Assembly: GCF_001427795.1 (NCBI RefSeq)
Contig: NZ_LMHJ01000003.1
Span: 725,105-789,104 of the forward strand
Direction: 5' to 3'
DNA length: 64,000 nt
Origin: Nocardioides sp. Root682
Lineage (GTDB): Bacteria; Actinomycetota; Actinomycetes; Propionibacteriales; Nocardioidaceae
The notes beneath the pieces are model-generated. The model was not told where the DNA came from, did not search any database, and was given only the letters and a program-made list of their open reading frames with translations. The translations under genes were made by a program, and so were the position numbers. Shown piece after piece: positions 18,421 through 26,061 of the stretch. Positions within the stretch are counted from its first letter, which is position 1. Each line of letters opens with the position of its first letter.

Positions 18421-18459
18421 ACCCCCGCTGATGGGCCCAGTGATGGGTGCGGGGGTTTT
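18421..18459 (+). terminator. Hairpin with T-tract in the accD-birA intergenic region
   Basis: ACCCCCGC (18421-18428) pairs with GCGGGGGT (18449-18456), which is followed by TTTTC on the + strand. Read towards birA it looks like an intrinsic terminator; read towards accD it is a hairpin in the 5' leader. It could keep antisense transcription from accD apart from birA, or it could attenuate birA. Only the structure is seen. Confidence 0.5.
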
Positions 18460-18491
18460 CTCAGGGCGTCTGCTGCGCAAGGGTAGTGCCC

Positions 18492-19328
18492 GTGACGGCC
18501 AGCCCGACCCAGCGCCCTGCCCGTGGACCTCTCGACGCCCAACGGCTGTCGGAGGTCTTCGCGCTCCACCCCGATCTGAGCCTGGAGCTCCTGGACGAGG
18601 CCCCTTCGACCAACGAGATCGCTGCCGAGCGTGCCCGCGCAGGCGCCGCCGAGGGTCTGGTCGTGGTCGCGGACCACCAGGTGGCCGGTCGCGGCCGGCT
18701 CGACCGGACCTGGGAGACGCCTCCGGGCACGGCGGTGACCTTCTCCATCGTCCTCCGCCCGAGCGTTCCGGCTCCGGTCTGGCCGTGGCTGCCGCTGCTG
18801 GTCGGGCACAACGTGGCCAAGGCGCTCACGTCGCAGGGCTACGACGCACGGGTCAAGTGGCCCAATGACGTCCTCCTCGACGGCGACCGCAAGGTGGCCG
18901 GGATCCTCGTCGAGCGGATCGACACGCCCGAGGGCCCGGCGGCCGTGGTCGGGGTCGGGATCAACGTGGACACCACCACGGACGAGCTTCCCGTGCCGAC
19001 GGCGACCAGCCTCGCGATTGCTGCGCCCGGCGCACCCGACCGCACCCAGGTGCTGCTCGAGGTGGTCGTCGCCATTCGTGAGGGGTACGACGTCTGGCAG
19101 GCCGGCGGCGACCTCGGCACGGCGCGCCTGTCGACGTCGTACCGTTCCCACTGCGCGACGTTGGGCCGCGACGTGCGGGTGGAGCTGCCCGGCGGCGGCG
19201 AGCTCCTGGGCCGTGCCGTCGACGTCGACCAGCACGGCCGCTTGGTCGTGGAGAGGGCGAACGGGAGCCAGGAGCTGGTCGGCGCGGGCGACGTCATCCA
19301 CGTCCGCGCCGTGGACACCGCCCCCTGA
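18492..19328 (+). CDS. birA: Biotin-[acetyl-CoA-carboxylase] ligase
   Basis: BirA activates biotin with ATP and transfers it to the carrier lysine of carboxylases. The 278-residue protein has the biotinyl-AMP loop QVAGRGRLDRTW, the KWPNDVLLDGDRKVAGIL segment with catalytic Lys, and the small SH3-like C-terminal domain. It lacks the N-terminal DNA-binding domain of E. coli BirA, so it is an enzyme only. GTG 18492 was chosen because the conserved part begins about 16 residues later; earlier in-frame codons run into the hairpin. It serves the accD/accE complex next door. Confidence 0.93.
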   Translation: MTASPTQRPARGPLDAQRLSEVFALHPDLSLELLDEAPSTNEIAAERARAGAAEGLVVVADHQVAGRGRLDRTWETPPGTAVTFSIVLRPSVPAPVWPWLPLLVGHNVAKALTSQGYDARVKWPNDVLLDGDRKVAGILVERIDTPEGPAAVVGVGINVDTTTDELPVPTATSLAIAAPGAPDRTQVLLEVVVAIREGYDVWQAGGDLGTARLSTSYRSHCATLGRDVRVELPGGGELLGRAVDVDQHGRLVVERANGSQELVGAGDVIHVRAVDTAP

Positions 19329-19389
19329 GCGCACCAGGACTTGGCCCGATCGGGCTGGCGGATCGAGGCGGGGGTGGGATGATCTCCTC

Positions 19390-19911
19390 GTGGCCATCTC
19401 GAAGAAGCTGCTGAACCCCGGCGAGCGACTCATCATCAGCACCCGTCAGCACCCCAAGGCGCTGTTCATGCCGATCCTGCTGCTGGTGCTGTTCCTGGCC
19501 ATCGCGGTGGTCGCGCAGGTCAAGCTCGAGAACGACGGGTTCCAGCAGACCCTGACCTACATCGTGTGGGTGCTCGCGCTGCTCGGCATCCTGTGGTTCA
19601 CGGTCCGGCCGTTCTTCGTGTGGCTGACCACGGTCCACGCCTTCACCGACCGCCGACTGATCACGCGCAACGGGATCCTGACGCGCCGTGGCCACGACAT
19701 CCCGCTGGCCCGGGTCAGCGACATCTCCATCGAGATCAACCTGATCGACCGCCCGTTCGGCTGCGGCAGCCTGTTGATCGCGGACGCGTCGACCAACGGA
19801 CTGGTCCGGCTCAACGACATCCCGCACGTCGAGGCCGCGCAGCGCCAGCTCAATGAGCTCCTCCACGGCCTGCACCGTGCACCGGAGGTTCGCCGGGACG
19901 AAGGTGTCTGA
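19390..19911 (+). CDS. Membrane protein with bacterial PH domain
   Basis: The 173-residue protein has two adjacent transmembrane helices (about residues 28-47 and 55-80). A bacterial PH domain follows (FTDRRLITRNGILTRRGHDIPLARVSDISIE, given as a landmark beginning TDRRLITRNG), close to the YdbT family. The start is the GTG at 19390, since the conserved text begins AISKKLLNPGERLI. Its last 8 bases overlap the cyclase start as GTGTCTGA. Together with birA upstream and the cyclase downstream this gene order is common in actinobacteria. Function is unknown. Confidence 0.75.
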   Translation: MAISKKLLNPGERLIISTRQHPKALFMPILLLVLFLAIAVVAQVKLENDGFQQTLTYIVWVLALLGILWFTVRPFFVWLTTVHAFTDRRLITRNGILTRRGHDIPLARVSDISIEINLIDRPFGCGSLLIADASTNGLVRLNDIPHVEAAQRQLNELLHGLHRAPEVRRDEGV

Positions 19912-20866
19912 CAGCGATCCTGAGCCGAGCTTCTTCGGCGAGGATCCTCAGCTCACGGCGGCCCAGGTCGCTGAGCTCGCTGGGTTGCCGCTCGAGAAGG
20001 CGCGCCGGCTGTGGCGCACGCTCGGCTTCCCCGAGCAGGGCGACCAACGCGCCTACACGCACGCAGATGTCGCCGCACTGAGACTGATCGTCGACCTGAT
20101 CGGGGACGGCGTCGTCGACTACGACGTCGCGCTCAACGTCACGCGGGGTGTCGGCCTCACGATGGCCCGGTTGGCCGACTGGGAGGTCAGCGAGCTGGTC
20201 CACCATGTCAGCGACGCCTTCGTCGAGGAGACGGCCGGCCCGGGCGGTGACCCCACGTCCTGGGTGATGGAACGTTTCGGGGCCCGGTTCGAGGAGTTCC
20301 TCGTCTACGCGTGGCGGCGCCACGTGACGGCGGCGGTGGTCCGGATGCAGTCGGTGCGAGCGATCGACTCGGACCCGCACACCACCGACCTCAGCGTCGG
20401 GTTCGCCGACATCGTCGGCTTCACGGCGTTGTCCAACGAGGTGACGCGGGAACGGATCGGCGAGCTCGTCGACATCTTCGAGGCCCGCTGCGGTGACGTG
20501 ATCAACCGCGAGAAGGGCCGGATGATCAAGAGCATGGGCGACGCCGTGCTGTTCGTGAACGACGATCCGATGGCCGCGTTCGCCACCGCGGAGGGGATCA
20601 TCAACGTGATCGGCCGTGATCCGCGGATGCCCGACGTACGCGTAGGCCTCGCCACGGGCGGGGTCGTCCTGCGTCTCGGCGACGTCTTCGGCCCTCCGGT
20701 GAACCTCGCCGCACGCCTCACCCAGGTCGCCCGGCGCAACCGGATCATCGTCGACCAGGCGACGGCCGACCTGCTTCCCGCAGACCAGATCGAGGCCCGT
20801 CCGCTTCCCCCGCGACCGGTCCGTGGGTTCGGCGTGGTCGAGCCGGTCGCCGTACGCCGCGCCTGA
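19904..20866 (+). CDS. Class III adenylate cyclase with N-terminal HTH-like domain
   Basis: The 320-residue soluble protein begins with a MerR-like helical domain (TAAQVAELAGLPLEKARRLWRTLGF, a landmark of about 25 residues). A class III cyclase domain covers about residues 145-310. Metal-binding Asp residues are in GFADIVGFT and KSMGDAVLF. The Lys in MIKSMGD and Asp in LGDVFGPPVN are the pair that selects ATP, and PVNLAARL supplies the transition-state Asn and Arg. It should therefore make cAMP. The overlap with the PH-domain gene suggests one operon with birA. The trigger may act through the N-terminal domain. Confidence 0.88.
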   Translation: MSDSDPEPSFFGEDPQLTAAQVAELAGLPLEKARRLWRTLGFPEQGDQRAYTHADVAALRLIVDLIGDGVVDYDVALNVTRGVGLTMARLADWEVSELVHHVSDAFVEETAGPGGDPTSWVMERFGARFEEFLVYAWRRHVTAAVVRMQSVRAIDSDPHTTDLSVGFADIVGFTALSNEVTRERIGELVDIFEARCGDVINREKGRMIKSMGDAVLFVNDDPMAAFATAEGIINVIGRDPRMPDVRVGLATGGVVLRLGDVFGPPVNLAARLTQVARRNRIIVDQATADLLPADQIEARPLPPRPVRGFGVVEPVAVRRA

Positions 20867-20972
20867 CGACCGAGCGCGGTCCACGAGGCCATCGACGCGG
20901 CCATCAAGGGGGGACGGCAAAATTCTTGCCGTTTCCCCGCGAGAACCCGGCGCGATCCTTACCTTGAACCCT

Positions 20973-21299
20973 GTGATCGAGGTGCAGGACGTGCGGGTTG
21001 ATCCCTCAACCCGCAGGACGTGGCGTGGGGACCGCGAGGTCGTCCTGTCGCGCAAGGAATTCGACCTCGTGCACGCCCTGATCGCCCGCGCCGGCTCGGT
21101 GGTCACCCGCGAGGAGCTCATGCGGGACGTCTGGGGGGTCACCTTCTGGACGTCGTCGAAGACCATCGACGTGCACCTCGGCTGGGTACGCCGCAAGCTC
21201 GGTGACGACACCCGCCAGCCCCAGCTGATCACGACGATCCGTGGGCAGGGCCTGCGATTCGAGACGTCGGTCGGCGCGGACCTCACCGGTTCGGCCTGA
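20973..21299 (+). CDS. Receiver-less OmpR-type winged-helix DNA-binding protein
   Basis: The 108-residue protein is just a Trans_reg_C domain. It has the beta-strand opening VRVDPSTRRTWRGDREVVLS, helices including LSRKEFDLVHALIARAG, and the recognition helix and wing around KTIDVHLGWVRRKLGDD. No phosphoacceptor domain precedes it. GTG 20973 is preferred because TACCTT (20960-20965) lies 7 nt upstream. It would bind DNA constitutively or answer to another partner. It sits between a cAMP-producing enzyme and purK; any link to either is unproven. Confidence 0.8.
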   Translation: MIEVQDVRVDPSTRRTWRGDREVVLSRKEFDLVHALIARAGSVVTREELMRDVWGVTFWTSSKTIDVHLGWVRRKLGDDTRQPQLITTIRGQGLRFETSVGADLTGSA

Positions 21300-21326
21300 C
21301 CCCTGCTGATTGCGTAGGGTTCGGCC

Positions 21327-22517
21327 GTGTCCACGACCGAACCTGCCGCGCCCCGGATCGCCGTCATCGGTGGCGGTCAGCTCGCCCGGATGATGGCCCA
21401 GCCGGCCATCGCGCTCGGCGTACCCCTGCGCCTGCTCGCCGAGGCGGAGGGGGTGTCTGCTGCGCAGGTGATCCCTGACCATCGGGTGGGTGACTACCGC
21501 GACCTCGCCGACCTGCGGGCGGTGACCGAGGGGTGCTCGGTGGTCACCTTCGACCACGAGCACGTCCCGACCGAGCACCTCCGGGCGCTCGCGGCGGACG
21601 GCGTCATCGCGCACCCGGGTCCCGAGGCCCTGGTGCACGCGCAGGACAAGATCGTCATGCGCGAGGCGATGACCCGGCTCGGTGCCCCGCAACCGCGTTG
21701 GGCGGTCGTCGCCTCGACCGCCGAGGTGGAGCAGTTCGGCCTCCCGTGCGTCCTCAAGGTCAGTCGGGGCGGGTACGACGGCAAGGGCGTCTGGGTCGTG
21801 CGTACCCCCGCCGACGCGACTGAGGCGCTGGCCGCGGCCGAGTCGGCCGGCGTGCGGGTGTTGGCGGAGGAGTTCGTCGACTTCCGCCGTGAGCTCTCGG
21901 CCCTGGTCGCCCGGGCGCCGAGCGGACAGGCCGCTGCCTACCCGGTGGTGGCGACCCTGCAGGTCGACGGCGTCTGCCGTGAGGTGATCGCGCCGGCCCC
22001 CGACCTCGATCCGGCGCTGGCCACCTCGGCGCAGCAGCTCGCGCTCCGCATCGCCGGAGAGCTCGGCGTCACCGGGATCCTGGCCGTCGAGCTGTTCGAG
22101 ACCGTCGACGCCGAGGGTCGGGTGCAGGTCCTGGTCAACGAGCTCGCCATGCGGCCGCACAACACCGGCCACTGGACCCAGGACGGCGCCGTCACCAGCC
22201 AGTTCGAGAACCACCTGCGGGCGGCGCTCGACCTGCCGCTCGGCTCGCCCGAACCGCGTGCCCGCTGGACGGTCATGGTCAACATCCTCGGCGCCGACGA
22301 CGACGGTGGGGATCGGGTCGGGCGTCTGTACGACGGCTACCCCCACGCCTTCGCCCGCGACCCGCACCTGCGGGTGCACCTGTACGGCAAGGACCTGCGG
22401 CCGGGCCGCAAGGTCGGCCACGTCAACGTCTACGGCGACGACCTCGACGACTGTCTCGAGCGTGGCCGCCACGCCGCTGACTGGTTCCGTGGCGACCTCG
22501 GCAACGAGAGCGAGTGA
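21327..22517 (+). CDS. purK: 5-(carboxyamino)imidazole ribonucleotide synthase
   Basis: PurK uses ATP and bicarbonate to carboxylate AIR to N5-CAIR in purine synthesis. The 396-residue ATP-grasp protein begins with the GGGQLARMMAQPAIALG loop. The ATP site includes VLKVSRGGYDGKGVWVV, and the metal-binding end is VNELAMRPHNTGHWT. TAGGGT (21315-21320) lies 6 nt before GTG 21327, so translation is probably leaderless. purE follows 46 bp downstream with its own box, so the two enzymes acting in sequence can be transcribed separately. Confidence 0.96.
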   Translation: MSTTEPAAPRIAVIGGGQLARMMAQPAIALGVPLRLLAEAEGVSAAQVIPDHRVGDYRDLADLRAVTEGCSVVTFDHEHVPTEHLRALAADGVIAHPGPEALVHAQDKIVMREAMTRLGAPQPRWAVVASTAEVEQFGLPCVLKVSRGGYDGKGVWVVRTPADATEALAAAESAGVRVLAEEFVDFRRELSALVARAPSGQAAAYPVVATLQVDGVCREVIAPAPDLDPALATSAQQLALRIAGELGVTGILAVELFETVDAEGRVQVLVNELAMRPHNTGHWTQDGAVTSQFENHLRAALDLPLGSPEPRARWTVMVNILGADDDGGDRVGRLYDGYPHAFARDPHLRVHLYGKDLRPGRKVGHVNVYGDDLDDCLERGRHAADWFRGDLGNESE

Positions 22518-22563
22518 GCTCCTCGCTGACCTGGGCCTGACCTGAGGCCCTAGGCTCGCGCCC

Positions 22564-23055
22564 ATGAGTGCGCGCGTGGGCATCGTGATGGGTTCCGACT
22601 CCGACTGGCCGGTGATGCAGGCTGCGGGCGAGGCGTTGGCCGAGTTCGACATCGCCTACGAGGCAGATGTGGTCTCGGCCCACCGGATGCCGGAGGAGAT
22701 GCTGCAGTACGGCAAGGACGCTGCGGGACGAGGTCTGTCGGTGATCATCGCGGGTGCCGGCGGCGCAGCTCACCTGCCGGGCATGCTCGCCTCCGTCACG
22801 CCGCTGCCGGTCATCGGTGTGCCGGTTCCGTTGAAGTACCTCGACGGGATGGACTCGCTGCTCTCCATCGTGCAGATGCCCGCCGGCGTCCCGGTCGCCA
22901 CCGTCGCGGTTGGCGGCGCACGCAACGCCGGCCTGCTCGCCGTACGCATCCTGGCGGCGACCGACTCCTCGCTCCAGCAGAAGATGACGGACTTCCAGGC
23001 TGAGCTCAAGGCCGCTGCGCAGGCCAAGGGTGCGGTGGTACGGCGCCAGGGGTGA
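22564..23055 (+). CDS. purE: N5-CAIR mutase
   Basis: PurE converts N5-CAIR from PurK to CAIR. The 163-residue protein has the class I motifs GSDSDWPVM, SAHRMPE with the catalytic His, and AGAGGAAHLPGM. TAGGCT (22551-22556) lies 7 nt before ATG 22564, a leaderless arrangement. The stop overlaps the next start as GTGA, which couples purE to the membrane protein gene downstream. Confidence 0.96.
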   Translation: MSARVGIVMGSDSDWPVMQAAGEALAEFDIAYEADVVSAHRMPEEMLQYGKDAAGRGLSVIIAGAGGAAHLPGMLASVTPLPVIGVPVPLKYLDGMDSLLSIVQMPAGVPVATVAVGGARNAGLLAVRILAATDSSLQQKMTDFQAELKAAAQAKGAVVRRQG

Positions 23056-24212
23056 CCCCCGGTCCCGGACGATCAGCCGGGCGCCTGGTCGGCGTCGACC
23101 TGGCGCGCACGGTCGCGCTGCTCGGGATGATGGCGACCCATGTGCTGGAGGGCCACACGGCTGCGGGTCACCTGACCACCGTCCAGTGGTTGGCCGGTGG
23201 CCGTGCGTCCGCCCTCTTCGCCGTGCTGGCGGGCGTCAGCCTCGCGCTCGTCACTGGGGGGACTGCTCCGCAGAGGGGAGGCGACCTCGGCCGGTCCGCG
23301 GCCGGGATCGCCGCCCGTGCGGTCCTGATCGCCCTGATCGGACTCGCCCTCGGCGGGCTCGAGACCGGTCTCGCGATCATCCTGACCTACTACGGGGTCC
23401 TGTTCCTGCTGGGCCTGCCGTTCCTGGGCCTGCGCGCGCTCCCGCTGGCCGTGCTGGCCGGGGTGTGGGTCGTGGTCGGGCCGGTCGTGTCCCACGTGGT
23501 GCGGCCCGAGCTCCCCGGCCGGGTGTACGCCAGTCCCGACTTCGCGCGCCTGGGTGAGCCCGGCGCCCTGCTCGCCGACCTGCTCTTCACGGGCTTCTAC
23601 CCCGCTGTGCCCTGGCTGGCGTACCTGTTGGCGGGGATGGCGCTCGGACGCATCGACCTTCGGGGCTGGCGGACGCCGCTCCGGTTGGCCGGGTGGGGAG
23701 CGGGTCTGGCGGTGACGGCCACCGTCGCGTCTCGCCTGTGCACGTCGGACCAGGGAATCCGTGGTGCCCTCTTCCCGAACCGCATCCTCACCGACGACCA
23801 GGCGCTGAGGATCCTGGAGAACAGCCTGCACGGATCACCCCCGACCGGCGGGGCCTGGCAGTGGCTCCTCGTGGTCTCGCCCCACTCGGCGACGCCGTTC
23901 GACCTCGCCCAGACGATCGGGACCTCGCTGGTGGTGCTGGGGCTCGCGCTCGCCCTCGTCCACGTGGTCCCGCGTCGGGGCAAGGTGGCGCTCGCGGTCG
24001 TGGCGGGTGCAGGAGCGATCCCGCTCACCGCCTACACGCTGCACGTGCTGATGCGGACAGAAGCGGTCTGGCCGGCCGAGCGGCAGGACACGTTCGGCTG
24101 GCACGTGCTGGTCGTGCTCGGGCTGGGCGCGACGTTCGCGCTCGCCGGTCGTCGCGGACCGCTGGAGGCGATCGTCGGCTGGCCGGGACGGGCGCTGAAA
24201 CGCTCAGACTGA
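23052..24212 (+). CDS. Polytopic membrane protein, DUF418/heparan-glucosaminide acetyltransferase-like
   Basis: The 386-residue protein has about ten hydrophobic helices. It opens with GVDLARTVALLGMMATHVLEG, the pattern of the YfbK/DUF1624-DUF418 membrane acyltransferase superfamily, where the conserved His after the first helix is thought to be catalytic. The C-terminal PLTAYTLHVLM segment also fits. Proteins of this kind probably move acyl groups across the membrane onto glycans. The start overlaps the purE stop by 4 nt, though no metabolic link to purines is apparent. Confidence 0.72.
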   Translation: MTPGPGRSAGRLVGVDLARTVALLGMMATHVLEGHTAAGHLTTVQWLAGGRASALFAVLAGVSLALVTGGTAPQRGGDLGRSAAGIAARAVLIALIGLALGGLETGLAIILTYYGVLFLLGLPFLGLRALPLAVLAGVWVVVGPVVSHVVRPELPGRVYASPDFARLGEPGALLADLLFTGFYPAVPWLAYLLAGMALGRIDLRGWRTPLRLAGWGAGLAVTATVASRLCTSDQGIRGALFPNRILTDDQALRILENSLHGSPPTGGAWQWLLVVSPHSATPFDLAQTIGTSLVVLGLALALVHVVPRRGKVALAVVAGAGAIPLTAYTLHVLMRTEAVWPAERQDTFGWHVLVVLGLGATFALAGRRGPLEAIVGWPGRALKRSD

Positions 24213-24644
24213 GGCGCGACGACGCCATTCGATGGCGGGGCACGTGTCCATGACCATTGGGACGTCGGCGGCGTGAGTGCGTTCGAACGCGGCGACGTCG
24301 ATGACACCGAGCTGGAACCAGACGGCCTTTGCCCCGACGGCAACAGCCTCGTCGGCGAAGCGTCCCGCTTCCTCGGACCGACGGAACACGTCGACCACGT
24401 CGATCGGGAACGGTACGTCGGCCAGGGTCGCGTAGCCCTGCTCACCGAGCACCACGGGTGCGGACGGATGGATCGGGACGATCCGCTTGCCACGCTGCTG
24501 GAGCAGCTGCGCGATCCGGTACGCGGTCCGGTCGGGGTTGCCGGACAGGCCGACGATCGCCCAGGTGGTGCACTCGTCGAGCATGAAAGCCACCGTTTCG
24601 GGCTCGTTCCACGAGATCTCGGTCACGTTCTTCGCCTCGGCCAT
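24204..24644 (-). CDS. CoA-binding (YccU-like) Rossmann protein
   Basis: The 146-residue protein has a single CoA-binding Rossmann domain. The opening strand and loop are WAIVGLSGNPDRTAYRIAQLL, followed by VPIHPSAPVVLGEQGYATL and a final VMDTCPAIEWRR segment. Family members resemble the nucleotide-binding half of succinyl-CoA synthetase, but most have no known reaction. The gene is divergent from an acyl-CoA dehydrogenase, with only 36 bp between the starts and a shared palindrome, so co-regulation is likely. Its end overlaps the convergent upstream gene by 9 bp. Confidence 0.82.
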   Translation of the reverse strand: MAEAKNVTEISWNEPETVAFMLDECTTWAIVGLSGNPDRTAYRIAQLLQQRGKRIVPIHPSAPVVLGEQGYATLADVPFPIDVVDVFRRSEEAGRFADEAVAVGAKAVWFQLGVIDVAAFERTHAADVPMVMDTCPAIEWRRRASV

Positions 24645-24649
24645 GAGGA

Positions 24650-24677
24650 AATAATGCTAGGACGTCCTACTATTATT
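24650..24677. promoter_or_regulatory. 28-bp palindromic operator between CoA-binding protein and acyl-CoA dehydrogenase
   Basis: A perfect 12-bp core, TAGGACGTCCTA (24658-24669), is flanked symmetrically by AATAAT (24650-24655) and ATTATT (24672-24677); only the two base pairs between core and arm do not match. TACTAT (24668-24673) lies 7 nt before the dehydrogenase ATG, and CATTAT on the other strand lies 6 nt before the divergent ATG. A bound repressor would block both promoters. No regulator gene is adjacent. Confidence 0.8.
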
Positions 24678-24680
24678 CCC

Positions 24681-25856
24681 ATGAAGAACGCTGACTTCCC
24701 GACGTACGCCCTCACCGAGGAGCACCAGGCCATTCGCGAGGCCGTTCGCGCGATCTGCGACGCCAAGGTTGCCCCCTTTGCGGCGATCGTCGACGAGGAG
24801 GCGCGCTACCCGCAGGAGGCGCACGACGCCCTGGTGGCGGCGGACTTCCACGCGCCGCACATCCCGGAGGAGTTCGGTGGCGCCGGCGCGGACGCACTGG
24901 CCACCGCCATCGTGATCGAAGAGGTGGCCCGTGCGTGCGTCTCCTCCTCACTGATTCCCGTGGTCAACAAGCTCGGCTCCCTGCCCGTCGAGATCGGCGG
25001 TTCGGAGGAGCTCAAGAAGAAGTACCTCGGAGCCCTGGCACGTGGCGAGGGCGGCTTCTCGTACTGCCTCTCCGAGCCCGACGCGGGCTCGGACGCCGCG
25101 AACCAGAAGACCCGGGCCGTGCGCGACGGTGACGGCTGGGTCCTCAACGGCGTGAAGCGCTGGATCTCCAACGCCGGCGTCTCGGAGTACTACACGGTCC
25201 TCGCGAAGACCGACCCCGACCTGCGCACCAAGGGCATCAGTGCGTTCGTCGTCGAGAAGTCCGACGAGGGCGTCACGTTCGGAGCACCCGAGAAGAAGCT
25301 CGGCATCAAGGGCAGCCCGACGTGCGAGGTCTACTTCGACAACGTCCGGATCCCCGGCGACCGGATCATCGGCGAGGAGGGCAAGGGCTTCGAGTACGCC
25401 ATGAAGACCCTCGACCACACGCGGGTCACCATCGCCGCGCAGGCGCTCGGTGTCGCGCAGGGTGCGCTGGACTACGCGCTCGGCTACGCGAAGGAGCGCA
25501 AGCAGTTCGGCAGCGCGATCTCGGACTTCCAGGGCATGCAGTTCATGCTCGCCGACATGGGCATGAAGATCGAGGCCGCCCGCCAGCTGACGTACGCCGC
25601 CGCGGCCCGCTCCGAGCGCGGGGACGCCGACCTGGGCTTCTTCAGCGCCGCAGCCAAGTGCTTCGCGTCCGACGTGGCCATGGAGGTCACCACGAACGCC
25701 GTCCAGGTGCTCGGTGGGTACGGCTACACCCGCGACTACCCCGTCGAGCGGATGATGCGTGACGCCAAGATCACCCAGATCTACGAAGGCACCAACCAGG
25801 TGCAGCGGATCGTCATGGCGCGGCAGCTGCTGGCTGGGGTGCAGAGCACACTCTGA
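24681..25856 (+). CDS. Acyl-CoA dehydrogenase
   Basis: The 391-residue flavoenzyme has the signature segments YCLSEPDAGSDA and KRWISNAG around FAD, QFGSAISDFQG, and QVLGGYGYTRDYPVERMMRDAKI. The catalytic base is the Glu in QIYEGTNQVQR near residue 373, the position used by short- and medium-chain enzymes. It oxidises acyl-CoA to trans-2-enoyl-CoA and passes electrons to ETF. The chain preference is not evident. The start at 24681 follows directly from the TACTAT box inside the palindrome. Confidence 0.93.
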   Translation: MKNADFPTYALTEEHQAIREAVRAICDAKVAPFAAIVDEEARYPQEAHDALVAADFHAPHIPEEFGGAGADALATAIVIEEVARACVSSSLIPVVNKLGSLPVEIGGSEELKKKYLGALARGEGGFSYCLSEPDAGSDAANQKTRAVRDGDGWVLNGVKRWISNAGVSEYYTVLAKTDPDLRTKGISAFVVEKSDEGVTFGAPEKKLGIKGSPTCEVYFDNVRIPGDRIIGEEGKGFEYAMKTLDHTRVTIAAQALGVAQGALDYALGYAKERKQFGSAISDFQGMQFMLADMGMKIEAARQLTYAAAARSERGDADLGFFSAAAKCFASDVAMEVTTNAVQVLGGYGYTRDYPVERMMRDAKITQIYEGTNQVQRIVMARQLLAGVQSTL

Positions 25857-26061
25857 GCCACACCGCAGGCGCTCGGTCCATCGGATCCGATAGTCCGATT
25901 CCCCTGATTTCTAGGGGATTCTGGGCCCTTGGTCCCGGAATCGAAGTCTTGTGCTGATGGGTCGTAACCCGGCCTGCCCTCGCCGGTTGGGCTGGTGACG
26001 CGGCAGTCGCCGCAACTCATCTGGCTGTTTCTCGGGCGGCACGTGCACAAGGGGACAATCA
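25857..26061 (+). promoter_or_regulatory. Structured leader before secreted protein gene
   Basis: This 205-bp gap holds a hairpin with arms TCCCCT (25900-25905) and AGGGGA (25913-25918). A second imperfect one, GATTC/GAATC, spans 25917-25942. A GC-rich stretch with further pairing potential follows, up to an AAGGGGA ribosome site 6 nt before GTG 26062. I could not match it to any riboswitch I know. The first hairpin may terminate the dehydrogenase transcript. Confidence 0.45.

Noticed and set aside
25917..25942. A known riboswitch class (c-di-AMP, cobalamin or c-di-GMP) in the 25.9-kb leader
   Set aside because: I could not find the conserved core of any of these, so only a structured leader is reported.
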